The position numbers and the translations under genes are program-made. From Sulfurimonas sp. (lineage in GTDB: Bacteria; Campylobacterota; Campylobacteria; Campylobacterales; Sulfurimonadaceae): a DNA stretch of 64,000 nucleotides. The stretch is from contig NZ_JAQTOD010000003.1 of assembly GCF_028713515.1 (NCBI RefSeq), positions 186,001 through 250,000 of the forward strand, read 5' to 3'. Positions within the stretch are counted from its first letter, which is position 1. Each line of letters starts with the position of its first letter. Below the pieces are notes generated by a model. It was not told the DNA's origin and ran no database searches. It saw only the letters and a list, made by a program, of their open reading frames with translations. Of the stretch, positions 27,672 through 37,183 are shown one piece after another.

Positions 27672-28741
27672 AATGATTTCTTTAAAATTTCTATTATAAG
27701 TATTTGTTCTTCATTTGTAAGTTCAGAATACATTGGCAAACATAGTATTCTTTTTGAGATATCTCTTGATATTGGCATCGTCTGTTTTGGTTCTATGTAC
27801 TCCAAAGTATCAAGTGATGGGTAAAAGTATCTTCTTGGAAATATTTGTTTATCATTAAGTGCTTTTTGTACTTTTAGAAGTTCTTCTTCACTTTTAAAAA
27901 CTACTGGAATATAGCTATAGTTTTTGTTTGCATTTTTATTTTGTTCTTGAAATGTCACTAAACCATTGAGCTCTTTTTTGTAAGCGTCCAAGAGAGTTTT
28001 TCTTTTTGCTTTTATCTCTTCTATATCATCAAGTACACAAAGCCCCATAGCCGCCTCAAACTCATTCATCTTTGCGTTTGTGCCCAAATGTGGAATAGAT
28101 TCCGCATTTTCTATACCAAAATTTATGAGGTATCTTGCTTTTTCTACAAGTGAATCATCATTGATGATCAAAGCCCCACCCTCTATAGTATGAAAAAGTT
28201 TTGTAGCATGAAAACTAAGAGTAGAAATGTCTCCATAATTAAGGACACTTCTATCTTTATACTTCACATCAAAAGCGTGTGCTGCGTCATAAATTATTTT
28301 TAGATTGTATTTGTTTGCAATGCATTCTATCTCTTCTATTTCACAAGCATTTCCAAATACATGTACTGGAAGTATAGCGGATGTATTTGGCGTGATTAGT
28401 TGTTCGATATTTTTTGGATTTAGATTTAAAGTTCTTTCATCAATATCAGCAAATATTGGTAACAGATTATTTGTCACTAGCGAACTAGTAGTTGCTACAA
28501 AACTAAAAGGAGTAGTGATCACAAAACCATTTAATCCAAGAGTACGATATGCTATTTCAAGTGCTATAGTACCATTTGACACAAGCACTATATTTTTTAC
28601 ACCCAAGTAATCAGCAAGTCTTTTTTCAAGTCTTTTAACAAGAGGACCATTGTTAGTTATTTTATTACCTGCATAAATTTCATCAATATATTTTTTGTAT
28701 TTCTCTATATTAGGCAAATATGTTTTTGTGACATTAATCAT
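27668..28741 (-). CDS. DegT/DnrJ/EryC1-family aminotransferase
   Basis: A 357-residue PLP enzyme with LVSNGTIALEIAY, the PLP aspartate D152 in IIYDAAHAFD, and PLP lysine K181 in SFHATKLFHTIEGG. It is followed immediately by wbqC and preceded by wzt with an eight-base overlap. The wbqC pairing suggests a nucleotide-sugar amination whose product is then acylated. The exact nucleotide sugar is unknown; with rmlA/rmlB in the array a dTDP-4-keto-6-deoxyhexose is a reasonable candidate. Confidence 0.83.
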   Translation of the reverse strand: MINVTKTYLPNIEKYKKYIDEIYAGNKITNNGPLVKRLEKRLADYLGVKNIVLVSNGTIALEIAYRTLGLNGFVITTPFSFVATTSSLVTNNLLPIFADIDERTLNLNPKNIEQLITPNTSAILPVHVFGNACEIEEIECIANKYNLKIIYDAAHAFDVKYKDRSVLNYGDISTLSFHATKLFHTIEGGALIINDDSLVEKARYLINFGIENAESIPHLGTNAKMNEFEAAMGLCVLDDIEEIKAKRKTLLDAYKKELNGLVTFQEQNKNANKNYSYIPVVFKSEEELLKVQKALNDKQIFPRRYFYPSLDTLEYIEPKQTMPISRDISKRILCLPMYSELTNEEQILIIEILKKSL

Positions 28742-30065
28742 GAAAATTTTCTTTTATCTTATTGATTTTAAGAGTTGGAAACAGATCGACTTTTGACCAT
28801 ATTGGGAAACCAGGTCTCTGGCCGACTTGAAAAACATATGCATCAGGAACACAATCAATAAATACTGGAGTATTTGTGCCGCCTACAAAAGTAGAAATAA
28901 CAGCTTGTATAGAATAGTTACTTTGAAAAAGAGGAAGTTTTAAATCATAGTCAATAATAAATCTATCATTTTCTTTTAAAGATAATAGCTCTTCACCAAT
29001 TTGTTTAAACCCTCCTGCAACAATATTTATTTTTTTATCATCAAAAATTTGAAAGTTAACGGCAACAGAAAGTTTGGCATAACTTTCTAAATGTATTCTA
29101 ACTTTTACATTTTGGTTAAATTCTGCCTCTATTATTGGGTTATTACTACCATCCAGAAGTTCAACATAACAAATTTTAACTTCCCCAGAACCATAGCGAA
29201 ACTGAGCATGTTTTTTTTCAAATTCATTTGATATTTTAAATATAAGACAATCATTAGATACTATATTTTTATTTTGTTTTGTTTCATCTGACTCTAAGTA
29301 TTTTGAGAATTTAATGTTTTCATCATTAAGATTTTCTCTCATTTCTTTTATATATTGTTCGGCCACATCACTAGCTTTACCTATAGCATGCATTACGCCA
29401 TTTTTTATATATATACCTCTTTCACAAAGACTTTTCACACTATTTATATCATGACTCACAAAAAGTATGGTCGTTCCTTTTTGCTTGATTCTATCCATTG
29501 CGGTCATACACTTTGCTTGAAAGTTCATATCTCCCACACTTAAAGCTTCATCTACTATAAGTATGTCTGGGTCTACATTTATAGCTATTGCAAAAGCAAG
29601 TCTAGCAAACATGCCACTACTATAGCTTTTTACAGGCTGATAAACAAAATCATTAATATCTGCAAACTGAAGAATTCTATCTAATCTCTGTTCTGTTTCT
29701 TGATAGGTATATCCTATTAAAGTACCTTGTAAATAAATATTTTCTATACCTGTATATTCAGGATTGAAACCTGCTCCAAGCTCAAGGAGCGATGCTATCT
29801 TTCCATTTACATGCACATGCCCATGAGTTGGGGATAAAACACCTGTTATTATTTTTAGTAATGTTGACTTACCTGCCCCATTATGTCCTATAATACCTAC
29901 AGTTTCACCTTTTTCTATTGTAAAGCTAATATCATGTAGTGCATGAAATTCATTATGGTACTTCTTTTTTAAAGGATGCAAAGCTTCTTTTAGCCTATCG
30001 CTTGGTTTATTATAAAGCTTATAAGTTTTAGTAAGGTTTTGAACTTTTATAGCAATATTTTTCAT
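28734..30065 (-). CDS. wzt: ABC transporter ATP-binding protein Wzt with C-terminal carbohydrate-binding domain
   Basis: A 443-residue ATPase that drives export of the polysaccharide across the inner membrane. Walker A is GHNGAGKST (60-68), the signature is KSYSSGM (146-152) and Walker B is ILIVDEAL (168-175). Residues after about 265 form a Wzt_C beta-sandwich (GSGEVKICYVEL, NFQIFDDKKINIVAG, FIIDYDLKLPLFQSNYSIQAVIS). In characterised systems that domain recognises a modified chain end before export. The start abuts the wzm stop. Confidence 0.92.
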   Translation of the reverse strand: MKNIAIKVQNLTKTYKLYNKPSDRLKEALHPLKKKYHNEFHALHDISFTIEKGETVGIIGHNGAGKSTLLKIITGVLSPTHGHVHVNGKIASLLELGAGFNPEYTGIENIYLQGTLIGYTYQETEQRLDRILQFADINDFVYQPVKSYSSGMFARLAFAIAINVDPDILIVDEALSVGDMNFQAKCMTAMDRIKQKGTTILFVSHDINSVKSLCERGIYIKNGVMHAIGKASDVAEQYIKEMRENLNDENIKFSKYLESDETKQNKNIVSNDCLIFKISNEFEKKHAQFRYGSGEVKICYVELLDGSNNPIIEAEFNQNVKVRIHLESYAKLSVAVNFQIFDDKKINIVAGGFKQIGEELLSLKENDRFIIDYDLKLPLFQSNYSIQAVISTFVGGTNTPVFIDCVPDAYVFQVGQRPGFPIWSKVDLFPTLKINKIKENFHD

Positions 30066-30874
30066 TATAGTACATCCGCAAAGTGAGGTCTCAATTTTCT
30101 AAAGATAATAGCACCGCCAAATAAAAATAAAGCACTCACGGCCCAATAATAAATAGTTGCATCCATCTTTTCCCAAAACCAAACATTATTTATAAGGCTA
30201 TCTCTATATCCTTGTATTATGTAATTCATGGGATTGTACTCTATGATAAAACGATATTTTTCAGGGATTTGTGTTAATGACCAAAAGACAGGAGTAAGCC
30301 AAAATCCAAACTGTATTACCATCCCTATAATCTGACTCATATCTCTAAAAAATACAACGATGGCGCTTGTTGCCCATGAAATCCCAAGCATCAAAATAAT
30401 CGTGCAAAATAGATAGTAAAATATTTGAAACCAATAAACTGTTGGTTTTTGCCCATATAACATAAACATTCCAAGTAAAATCAAGATAAAAAACAGATGT
30501 ATAACAAGAGCTGAAGTAATCTGAACAATTGGCAATAGTGAGACACGAAACACTACTTTTTTTACCAAGAAGCTGTTTGCTAAAATGGCATTTGTACCAT
30601 TTGATAAGCTTTCTGAAATAAAAAACCATGGAAACATACCGACCATAAGCCAAAGAATAAAAGGAAAATCTTGAACAGGCGCACTTCTGAAGCCTATATC
30701 AAAAATAAACCAAAAAATAAAAACAGTAATCATGGGCTGTATAAAAGCCCAAAGCACCCCTAAATAGCTGCCCATATATCTTGATTTAAAATCATTTTTG
30801 GCTAAATCTATAAGAAGTCTTTTATTTTTAAAAATATCTCTTATAAATCTATAAAAAGTTTTTATATAGTTCAT
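30065..30874 (-). CDS. wzm: ABC-2 type polysaccharide export permease Wzm
   Basis: A 269-residue integral membrane protein with about six transmembrane segments, including WAFIQPMITVFIFWFIF and a late FWLTPVFWSLTQIP and YNPMNYIIQGYRDSL pair typical of Wzm/TagG/KpsM permeases. It pairs with the Wzt gene that follows. It carries the lipid-linked polysaccharide through the inner membrane. It sits between cysQ (two bases away) and wzt. Confidence 0.92.
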   Translation of the reverse strand: MNYIKTFYRFIRDIFKNKRLLIDLAKNDFKSRYMGSYLGVLWAFIQPMITVFIFWFIFDIGFRSAPVQDFPFILWLMVGMFPWFFISESLSNGTNAILANSFLVKKVVFRVSLLPIVQITSALVIHLFFILILLGMFMLYGQKPTVYWFQIFYYLFCTIILMLGISWATSAIVVFFRDMSQIIGMVIQFGFWLTPVFWSLTQIPEKYRFIIEYNPMNYIIQGYRDSLINNVWFWEKMDATIYYWAVSALFLFGGAIIFRKLRPHFADVL

Positions 30875-30875
30875 T

Positions 30876-31631
30876 TCATTTCACAACAAACCAAGGATTT
30901 AATAAATTTTCTTTATTGTATGCCAAGGGAATATCAGATTTAAATTGATATGTCATCTTTCCAGATTCTCGCACAATAGCATCCGCAGCAGCCGTGTCCC
31001 ACTCCATGGTTGGAGCTAATCTTGGGTAGATGTCTGCTTCCCCAGTTGCTACCATACATAGTTTTAGTGAACTTCCTTTTGATACTTGTTCAATCTCTTT
31101 TGCATCAAGGAGATCTATAAAACTTTGTGTTTCATCTGATAGATGGGATTTGCTTGCAACTACAAAGAGTTTTTCTTTTGGATTTTGATTTATCTGTAGT
31201 GGAAGTTTTTGGTTGTTTTTGTAAGCACCCTCGTTTTTTTTAGCCCAGTACAGTTCATGTAAAGCTGGAGCATATACGACGCCTAAAACAGGGGTGTTTT
31301 TATGAATAAGAGCAATATTTACAGTGAACTCATCATTTTTTTTGATGAACTCTTTTGTGCCGTCTATGGGGTCTATGCACCAGTAGTATTCCCACTCTTT
31401 TCTTGTCTCGTGGGGAACTTCTTTGTTTTCTTCACTCATAAGTGGTATATTTGGGTAGAGTTTTTGAAGTGCATTACAGATGATTTCATTTGCTTTTAAG
31501 TCTGCTTCCGTTAATGGTGATTTGTCATCTTTATACTCGACTGTAAAATCTTTGTTATAGATTTCCATAATAGCAATACCTGCTTCTAGTGCTATTTTTT
31601 TTATATCTTCTATATTTATACTTTTAAGCAT
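30876..31631 (-). CDS. cysQ: 3'(2'),5'-bisphosphate nucleotidase CysQ
   Basis: Mg-dependent phosphatase of the inositol monophosphatase fold that hydrolyses PAP, the by-product of sulfotransferases, to AMP. Motifs are PLMSEEN (metal ligands), DPIDGTKEF at 87-95, [19 protein letters not shown] and [13 protein letters not shown]. Length 251 residues. In this array it closes the PAPS cycle, preventing PAP from inhibiting the sulfotransferases. It overlaps cysC by eight bases. Confidence 0.9.
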   Translation of the reverse strand: MLKSINIEDIKKIALEAGIAIMEIYNKDFTVEYKDDKSPLTEADLKANEIICNALQKLYPNIPLMSEENKEVPHETRKEWEYYWCIDPIDGTKEFIKKNDEFTVNIALIHKNTPVLGVVYAPALHELYWAKKNEGAYKNNQKLPLQINQNPKEKLFVVASKSHLSDETQSFIDLLDAKEIEQVSKGSSLKLCMVATGEADIYPRLAPTMEWDTAAADAIVRESGKMTYQFKSDIPLAYNKENLLNPWFVVK

Positions 31632-32223
31632 TCAGATATCCGTTGTTTTTTAAATAAGTGATTATTTTATCTATATTTTTATTTATATCTTCTTTATCGT
31701 TTAGTAGATAAACCTCTGGATTGGTAGGTTTTTCGTATGGGCTGTCTATGCCTGTAAAATTTTTCAGCTCCCCAGCTCTCGCTTTTTTATAAAGTCCTTT
31801 TGGGTCTCTTTGCTCACAAACCTCAAAAGGAGTATCTACAAATATCTCTATAAACTCACTTTCTTCTACGAGAGTTCTTGCTAGTTCTCTATCTTTTATA
31901 AAAGGAGATATGAAAGCTGTTAAAGCTATGGTGCCACTATCTACAAAGAGCTTAGCTACTTCGCCTATGCGTCTTATGTTCTCTACTCTTGATGCTTCAT
32001 CAAATCCCAAGTCACCGTTTAGTCCATGACGAACATTGTCGCCATCTAGTAGATATGTGTGATATCCCATCTCATGCAGTTTGGCTTCTAGTGCGTTGGC
32101 AAGAGTTGACTTGCCACTTCCACTAAGTCCTGTAAACCATAAAATGCAAGGTTTTTGTTTTTTTTGTTTTGCTCTTTTTTCTTTGCTTATTTGAGCGCTG
32201 TGCCAGACTATATTATTTGACAT
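31624..32223 (-). CDS. cysC: Adenylyl-sulfate kinase
   Basis: A 199-residue APS kinase that phosphorylates adenosine 5'-phosphosulfate to PAPS. It is canonical: P-loop GLSGSGKST at 32-40, [16 protein letters not shown] from 59, [13 protein letters not shown], and [21 protein letters not shown]. It lies between cysQ and the DUF2061 kinase-like gene, overlapping both by about ten bases. It supplies PAPS for the three sulfotransferases of the array. Confidence 0.94.
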   Translation of the reverse strand: MSNNIVWHSAQISKEKRAKQKKQKPCILWFTGLSGSGKSTLANALEAKLHEMGYHTYLLDGDNVRHGLNGDLGFDEASRVENIRRIGEVAKLFVDSGTIALTAFISPFIKDRELARTLVEESEFIEIFVDTPFEVCEQRDPKGLYKKARAGELKNFTGIDSPYEKPTNPEVYLLNDKEDINKNIDKIITYLKNNGYLNA

Positions 32224-32941
32224 AATTTTTCTTTATATATTTAACTATCATCTGCGTGGCTTCATCAGCGGACATAACATCCGTATCTATTGTAATCTCT
32301 GCTCGTTGTGGCTCTTCATAAACATCATTTATGCCTGAAAAGTTTTGAAACTCCCCACTAAGAGCTTTTGCATAGACGCCTTTATAATCTCTTAGTTTGC
32401 ATGTTTGTATATCTGCTTTTACATACACAACTATGTTATTTATTACCATCTCTCGAATCGCTTTTCTTGACTCTTTGTATGGTGATACAAAAGATGCTAC
32501 TGTTGAGATAGAGTTTTTTTGCAGGGTGCAAATCAAATTTCCTATGCGGTGCATATGCCTGTTTCTATCTTCTCTGCTGTAGCCTATATCTGGAATAAGA
32601 TCTCTGATATCTTTTGAGTCAATTCTCTCTAATGGTATATGCAGTTTTTCTAACTCTTTGTATACTTTATCGGCAATAGTTGTTTTTCCGCTTAAAGGAA
32701 GTCCTGTAAACCAAAGATTGAAAGGTTCTATTTTTTTTCTACCCCAAGTAATCTTAAACCAGGCTCTTTCATGTGCCCAATATAACCCTACTTTTAGTGC
32801 AGTTTCCATCATGCCGGCAGCTATAGCCAAATCTAATCTATCAAAAAAAATATAAACTATTATAATAGTGGTGCTTGTAGCTAGAACTCTCCAACTTATG
32901 CCCTTAACTATTGAGCGCTTATTTGTTTCTTTATACATCAA
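32213..32941 (-). CDS. DUF2061 membrane domain fused to a divergent APS kinase-like domain
   Basis: A 242-residue two-domain protein. Residues 1-65 form a DUF2061-type domain: [20 protein letters not shown] then [20 protein letters not shown]. Residues 75-242 resemble APS kinase: P-loop GLPLSGKTT (80-88), [36 protein letters not shown]. The canonical DGDN motif is changed to DSKD (108-111), so the usual second aspartate is lost. It sits between cysN and cysC. It could be a membrane-tethered kinase with another substrate, or a regulator or scaffold for sulfate activation. Confidence 0.8.
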   Translation of the reverse strand: MMYKETNKRSIVKGISWRVLATSTTIIIVYIFFDRLDLAIAAGMMETALKVGLYWAHERAWFKITWGRKKIEPFNLWFTGLPLSGKTTIADKVYKELEKLHIPLERIDSKDIRDLIPDIGYSREDRNRHMHRIGNLICTLQKNSISTVASFVSPYKESRKAIREMVINNIVVYVKADIQTCKLRDYKGVYAKALSGEFQNFSGINDVYEEPQRAEITIDTDVMSADEATQMIVKYIKKNYVK

Positions 32942-34362
32942 ACCTCTTTACAATCCCATTCAGGAAAATTATCTCGAATGTACTGATTGAGTGCTGTTTC
33001 TGCTTTTGTGTACTCTCTGTGATTGCTTAGAGTTTTATCTTCATCTCGCTTTGTGACACCAACAATCATACCGGCTCCAACAGTGTTGTTGCTGATTCTA
33101 TCAACCACTATAAAGCTACCTGTTTCTTTGTTCTCTTTGTAAGAATCAGCAGCAATTGGTCGCGTTAGCAACATTTTACATGATGATATGTCATTCAATT
33201 CCAAAGTATCTACCTGTGTTCTTTCATAACTATTAACATCTATTTTGTAGTTGATATGCTCAAAGCTTCCTGTTATTACAGAGGTTGCTCTTTTTATGTC
33301 GTAAGTGCGACCTATGTTCATGGGTTTTTCATCCATCCACACTAACATTACTTTTAAACTATTTGAAACTTTTGGTAAATTTTTTGTATGAACTATCATA
33401 TCTCCACGAGATATATCTACCTCATCCTCAGTTGTAATTGTTATAGCCATAGGTGCATAAGCATAATTTGTTGTAGTGTTTCTGTTTGCTTCTGTTGTGT
33501 CGCCAGCGTTAATAATGCTTTTAACTTTTGTAGTTTTACCTGATGGCAAAACTGTTATTTCATCACCGACTTGGACGCTGCCACTTGATATGGTTCCACA
33601 AAAGCCTCTAAAGTCCAGATTGGGGCGGTTCACATACTGAACTGGAAATCTAAAATTTTCAGCTTTTATCTCTTTAGAGATATCCATACTATCAAGCAGA
33701 CCCAAAAGAGGTTTTCCATCATACCATGGAGTTTTTATGCTCTTATCGACTACATTATCCCCATCTAGTGCGCTGAGTGGAATATAGTATCTATTTTTAA
33801 TTCCAAGCTGGTCTGCTAAGTGGTCATATGATTGTTTTATTTTATTATATGTATCTTCACTAAAATCTACTAAGTCCATTTTGTTTATAGCTACAACTAC
33901 ATGCTCTATGCCAAGCAAATTTACTATAAAGCTATGTCTTTTTGTCTGCGTAAGTATTCCCTTGCGAGCATCAATTAGTACAATAGCTACATCCGCAGTT
34001 GAGGCTCCCGTTACCATATTTCTGGTATATTGTTCATGTCCTGGAGTGTCTGCTATAATGAATTTACGATTTTGAGTAGCGAAAAATCTATATGCAACAT
34101 CTATAGTAATGCCTTGCTCTCTCTCGCTTTGAAGCCCATCTACAAGAAGTGCCATATCTATCTTCTCGCCAGTAGTACCATACTTTTTGCTTTCACTCTC
34201 TGCGGCGCTAAGTTGATCATCAAATATCATTTTAGAGTCATAAAGCATGCGACCGATAAGTGTACTTTTTCCGTCATCTACACTTCCGCATGTTAAAAAA
34301 CGAAGCATATCTTTGTTTTCATGAGCTTTTAAGTACTCTTCTATATTGTTTATACCTAACAT
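32938..34362 (-). CDS. cysN: Sulfate adenylyltransferase subunit 1 (GTPase) CysN
   Basis: A 474-residue translation-factor-like GTPase that, with CysD, powers adenylylation of sulfate to APS. G1 is GSVDDGKST (26-34), G3 is DTPGHEQY (105-112) and G4 is NKMD (160-163). RGFCGTISSGSVQVGDEITVLPSGK is a domain II mark. The start adjoins the cysD stop. No fused APS kinase domain is present, consistent with separate cysC genes. Confidence 0.95.
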   Translation of the reverse strand: MLGINNIEEYLKAHENKDMLRFLTCGSVDDGKSTLIGRMLYDSKMIFDDQLSAAESESKKYGTTGEKIDMALLVDGLQSEREQGITIDVAYRFFATQNRKFIIADTPGHEQYTRNMVTGASTADVAIVLIDARKGILTQTKRHSFIVNLLGIEHVVVAINKMDLVDFSEDTYNKIKQSYDHLADQLGIKNRYYIPLSALDGDNVVDKSIKTPWYDGKPLLGLLDSMDISKEIKAENFRFPVQYVNRPNLDFRGFCGTISSGSVQVGDEITVLPSGKTTKVKSIINAGDTTEANRNTTTNYAYAPMAITITTEDEVDISRGDMIVHTKNLPKVSNSLKVMLVWMDEKPMNIGRTYDIKRATSVITGSFEHINYKIDVNSYERTQVDTLELNDISSCKMLLTRPIAADSYKENKETGSFIVVDRISNNTVGAGMIVGVTKRDEDKTLSNHREYTKAETALNQYIRDNFPEWDCKEV

Positions 34363-35273
34363 TAAAAATATCCCTCAATTTTTTTAAGTTCCATCGCACC
34401 CTCTTGATCTTTGTCAATAAGGCGACCTTCTCTTTCACTTGAGGTTGAGAGTAGCATCTCTTTGATGATTTCTGGAAGAGTTGTGGCAGTAGATTTTATG
34501 GCTCCTGTTAGTGGATAACAACCAAGAGTTCTAAAACGAACCATCTCATTTTTTGCAGTTTTTTTAAGCTCTTCTGGCATGCGTTCATCATCTACTACAA
34601 TTTTTGTTCCTTCATATTCAACCACTGATCTCTCTTTTGCAAAATATAAAGAAGGTATTTGAATAGACTCTAAATATATATACTGCCAAACATCAAGTTC
34701 AGTCCAGTTGCTTATAGGAAAGACACGAACACTCTCTCCTTTTTGTATGGCGGTATTGTATATATTCCAAAGCTCTGGCCTTTGATTTTTAGGGTCCCAA
34801 CGATGATATTTATCACGAAAAGAGAAGATTCTCTCTTTTGCACGGGATTTCTCCTCATCGCGTCTAGCTCCGCCAATAACTGCATCATAGCCACCGGCAT
34901 CAAGAGCTTGTTTTAAACCTTGCGTTTTCATAATATCTGTATGAACTTTACTTCCGTGAACAAACGGAGATATACCCATCTCTACGCCTTCAGGATTAGA
35001 GTGAACAACAAGGTCGAAACCTAAATCTTTTGCTCGTTGATCGCGAAACTCTATCATTTCATGAAATTTCCAAAGAGTATCTACATGTAAAAATTTAAAG
35101 GGTGGTTTTGCTGGAGCAAATGCTTTCATAGCAAGATGAAGCATAACGGAACTATCTTTTCCTACAGAGTACATCATAACAGGATTTCTAAACTCTGCTG
35201 CAACCTCGCGTAAAATGTGAATTGATTCAGCTTCTAGTTGTTTTAAGTGAGTTAATCGTGCGTTTGTTATCAC
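34362..35273 (-). CDS. cysD: Sulfate adenylyltransferase subunit 2 CysD
   Basis: A 303-residue ATP pyrophosphatase of the PAPS-reductase/CysD family. [13 protein letters not shown] (35-47) is the PP-loop, and [18 protein letters not shown] with [11 protein letters not shown] are subunit-2 marks, as is the GCYPLTGAI segment. It makes adenylyl sulfate with CysN. It follows rmlB in the array by nine bases. The PP-loop S-x-GKDS pattern here is normal for CysD and separates it from CysH. Confidence 0.95.
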   Translation of the reverse strand: MITNARLTHLKQLEAESIHILREVAAEFRNPVMMYSVGKDSSVMLHLAMKAFAPAKPPFKFLHVDTLWKFHEMIEFRDQRAKDLGFDLVVHSNPEGVEMGISPFVHGSKVHTDIMKTQGLKQALDAGGYDAVIGGARRDEEKSRAKERIFSFRDKYHRWDPKNQRPELWNIYNTAIQKGESVRVFPISNWTELDVWQYIYLESIQIPSLYFAKERSVVEYEGTKIVVDDERMPEELKKTAKNEMVRFRTLGCYPLTGAIKSTATTLPEIIKEMLLSTSSEREGRLIDKDQEGAMELKKIEGYF

Positions 35274-35282
35274 TCTGCTTCC

Positions 35283-36302
35283 TTATATTTTTTTTAAGTA
35301 CCACTCCACGGTTTTAATAATTCCTGTGTCAAATGTTTCTTCTGCTCTCCAGCCCAACTCATTTTCAAGTTTGGTAGCATCTATGGCGTATCGTCTATCG
35401 TGTCCTGCTCTGTCTTCTACAAAAGTGATAAGCTTTTTATAAGAAGTCTCTTTTGGTGCTTTTATATCAAGAATAGTGCATATAGCATCTACGATTTGAA
35501 GGTTTGTTCTCTCGTTTCTTCCGCCAATATTGTACACATTTGCTTCAAGTCCGGTATGATAAACCAAATCTATCCCTTTGCAGTGGTCAAGTACATAAAG
35601 CCAGTCTCTTATGTTTTTACCATCCCCATATATTGGTATGGCTTCACCAGCCAATGCTTTTCGTATGATTGTTGGGATTAGCTTTTCATTGTGTTGTTTT
35701 GGTCCGTAGTTGTTTGAGCAGTTTGTTATAACTGTGTTTAGTCCATAAGTCTCTTGATAGCTTCGCACAATCATGTCGGAGCTTGCTTTGCTTGCGCTGT
35801 ATGGAGAGTTTGGAGCGTATGGAGTGGACTCCGTAAACAGGTCTGTTTCATTTAGAGTTCCATACACTTCATCAGTTGAGATATGATGAAATCTACAATC
35901 TTGATAACTGTTTTTATATGTAAATGGTTTCTCCATCCAGAATTTATAAGCAACATCAAGTAGCGTAAAAGTTCCATTTACATTTGTTTGTATAAACACT
36001 TCTGGATTTTTAATAGAGTTGTCTACATGCGACTCTGCTGCGAAGTGGATAACGCCTCTGATGTTGTATTCATCAAATATAAACTCTACAAGTTCACGGT
36101 TGCAGATATCGCCTTTTATAAACTTATATCTTTGGTTGTCTTCGCACTCTTTTAGGTTTTGTAAATCTCCCGCATAAGTCAAGAGGTCTAAGTTTACAAG
36201 ATTGTAATTTTGGTATTTTTCTAAAAAATATGGTACAAAGTTAGAGCCTATAAAGCCTGCGCAACCTGTTACTAGTATGGTTTTATCACTATTGTTGAAC
36301 AT
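35283..36302 (-). CDS. rfbB: dTDP-glucose 4,6-dehydratase RmlB
   Basis: Extended SDR enzyme making dTDP-4-keto-6-deoxyglucose, the branch point for rhamnose, Fuc3NAc-type and Fuc4NAc-type sugars in this array. TGCAGFIGSNF is the NAD motif, FHISTDEVYGTL and YSASKASSDMIVRSY hold the catalytic residues, and NCSNNYGPKQ is conserved. An open frame continues ten codons upstream, but ATG 36302 overlaps the rfbD stop as TAATG with AGGAG just upstream, so it is chosen; 339 residues. Confidence 0.95.
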   Translation of the reverse strand: MFNNSDKTILVTGCAGFIGSNFVPYFLEKYQNYNLVNLDLLTYAGDLQNLKECEDNQRYKFIKGDICNRELVEFIFDEYNIRGVIHFAAESHVDNSIKNPEVFIQTNVNGTFTLLDVAYKFWMEKPFTYKNSYQDCRFHHISTDEVYGTLNETDLFTESTPYAPNSPYSASKASSDMIVRSYQETYGLNTVITNCSNNYGPKQHNEKLIPTIIRKALAGEAIPIYGDGKNIRDWLYVLDHCKGIDLVYHTGLEANVYNIGGRNERTNLQIVDAICTILDIKAPKETSYKKLITFVEDRAGHDRRYAIDATKLENELGWRAEETFDTGIIKTVEWYLKKI

Positions 36303-37183
36303 TATCTTCTTACTCCTAATCTTCTTAAACAATCATCTAAAGAGTCTTTCCAGTAAGGCATCTCTAGATTAAAAGTTGATTTTATTTTTGACTTATTTAG
36401 CAAACTGTAATATGGTCTTGATGCTGGCGTTGGATACTCTTTTGTCTCTATTGGGTTTATCTTGCAATCAAGCTTTGCCATTTTCATTACTTCTTTGGCA
36501 AAGTCGTACCAAGAGAGTACGCCCTCGTTGCTGTAGTTATAAATTTGTACTTTTAAATTTTTTATCTTAGGGACAATATCTAAAATGGCTTTTGCGAGAT
36601 CTCTTGCATAAGTTGGAGTTCCCACTTGATCGTAAACCACGCTCAGAGACTCTTTTTCTTTGCCTAAACGGAGCATAGTTTTTACAAAGTTAGCTCCAAA
36701 ACTAGAGTAAACCCATGATGTTCTTATGATGATAGAATCTTTTGGATTTATGGCTAGCATACCGTTTTCGCCATCAAGCTTTGTTTTTCCATAGATATTT
36801 TGAGGGTTAGTGGCATCATCTTCTGTGTATGGTTTGTAGTTTGTTCCATCAAATACATAATCAGTTGAGATATGGATAAGTTTGATGTTATTTTCTTTTG
36901 CAATCGTTGCAAGGTTTTTAACTGCTAAATGATTGATTTTATCTGCTAGTTCTTGCTCTGATTCTGCTCTGTCTACTGCTGTGTAGGCTGCGCAGTTGAT
37001 GATGGTTTTTATGCTGTTGTCGGAGCAAAAAGATTCTACTTTCTTGTAGTTGGTAATATCGAGTTCTTTTGAGTTCGTGAAGTAAAAAATGTAATTTTTA
37101 ATATCTGATTTTTCATTTTGTACTAAATCTTTTATCTCTGAACCTAGTTGTCCGCTGGAGCCAGTTACTAAAATATTAAGCAC
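36302..37183 (-). CDS. rfbD: dTDP-4-dehydrorhamnose reductase RmlD
   Basis: SDR-type reductase giving dTDP-L-rhamnose from the RmlC product. VTGSSGQLGSEI at the start binds NAD(P)H, STDYVFDGTNYKPYTEDDATNPQNIYGKTKLDGE contains the catalytic Thr/Tyr/Lys set, and TSWVYS follows. Length 293 residues. It overlaps rfbC by eight bases and rfbB by one. With rmlA and rmlC it provides the rhamnose for the GT2 enzymes downstream. Confidence 0.94.
   Translation of the reverse strand: MLNILVTGSSGQLGSEIKDLVQNEKSDIKNYIFYFTNSKELDITNYKKVESFCSDNSIKTIINCAAYTAVDRAESEQELADKINHLAVKNLATIAKENNIKLIHISTDYVFDGTNYKPYTEDDATNPQNIYGKTKLDGENGMLAINPKDSIIIRTSWVYSSFGANFVKTMLRLGKEKESLSVVYDQVGTPTYARDLAKAILDIVPKIKNLKVQIYNYSNEGVLSWYDFAKEVMKMAKLDCKINPIETKEYPTPASRPYYSLLNKSKIKSTFNLEMPYWKDSLDDCLRRLGVRR

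Noticed and set aside
31624..35273. Assimilatory sulfate reduction operon
   Set aside because: CysD, CysN and CysC are shared with assimilation, but no PAPS reductase, APS reductase or sulfite reductase is present, while cysQ and three sulfotransferases are. Glycan sulfation fits better.
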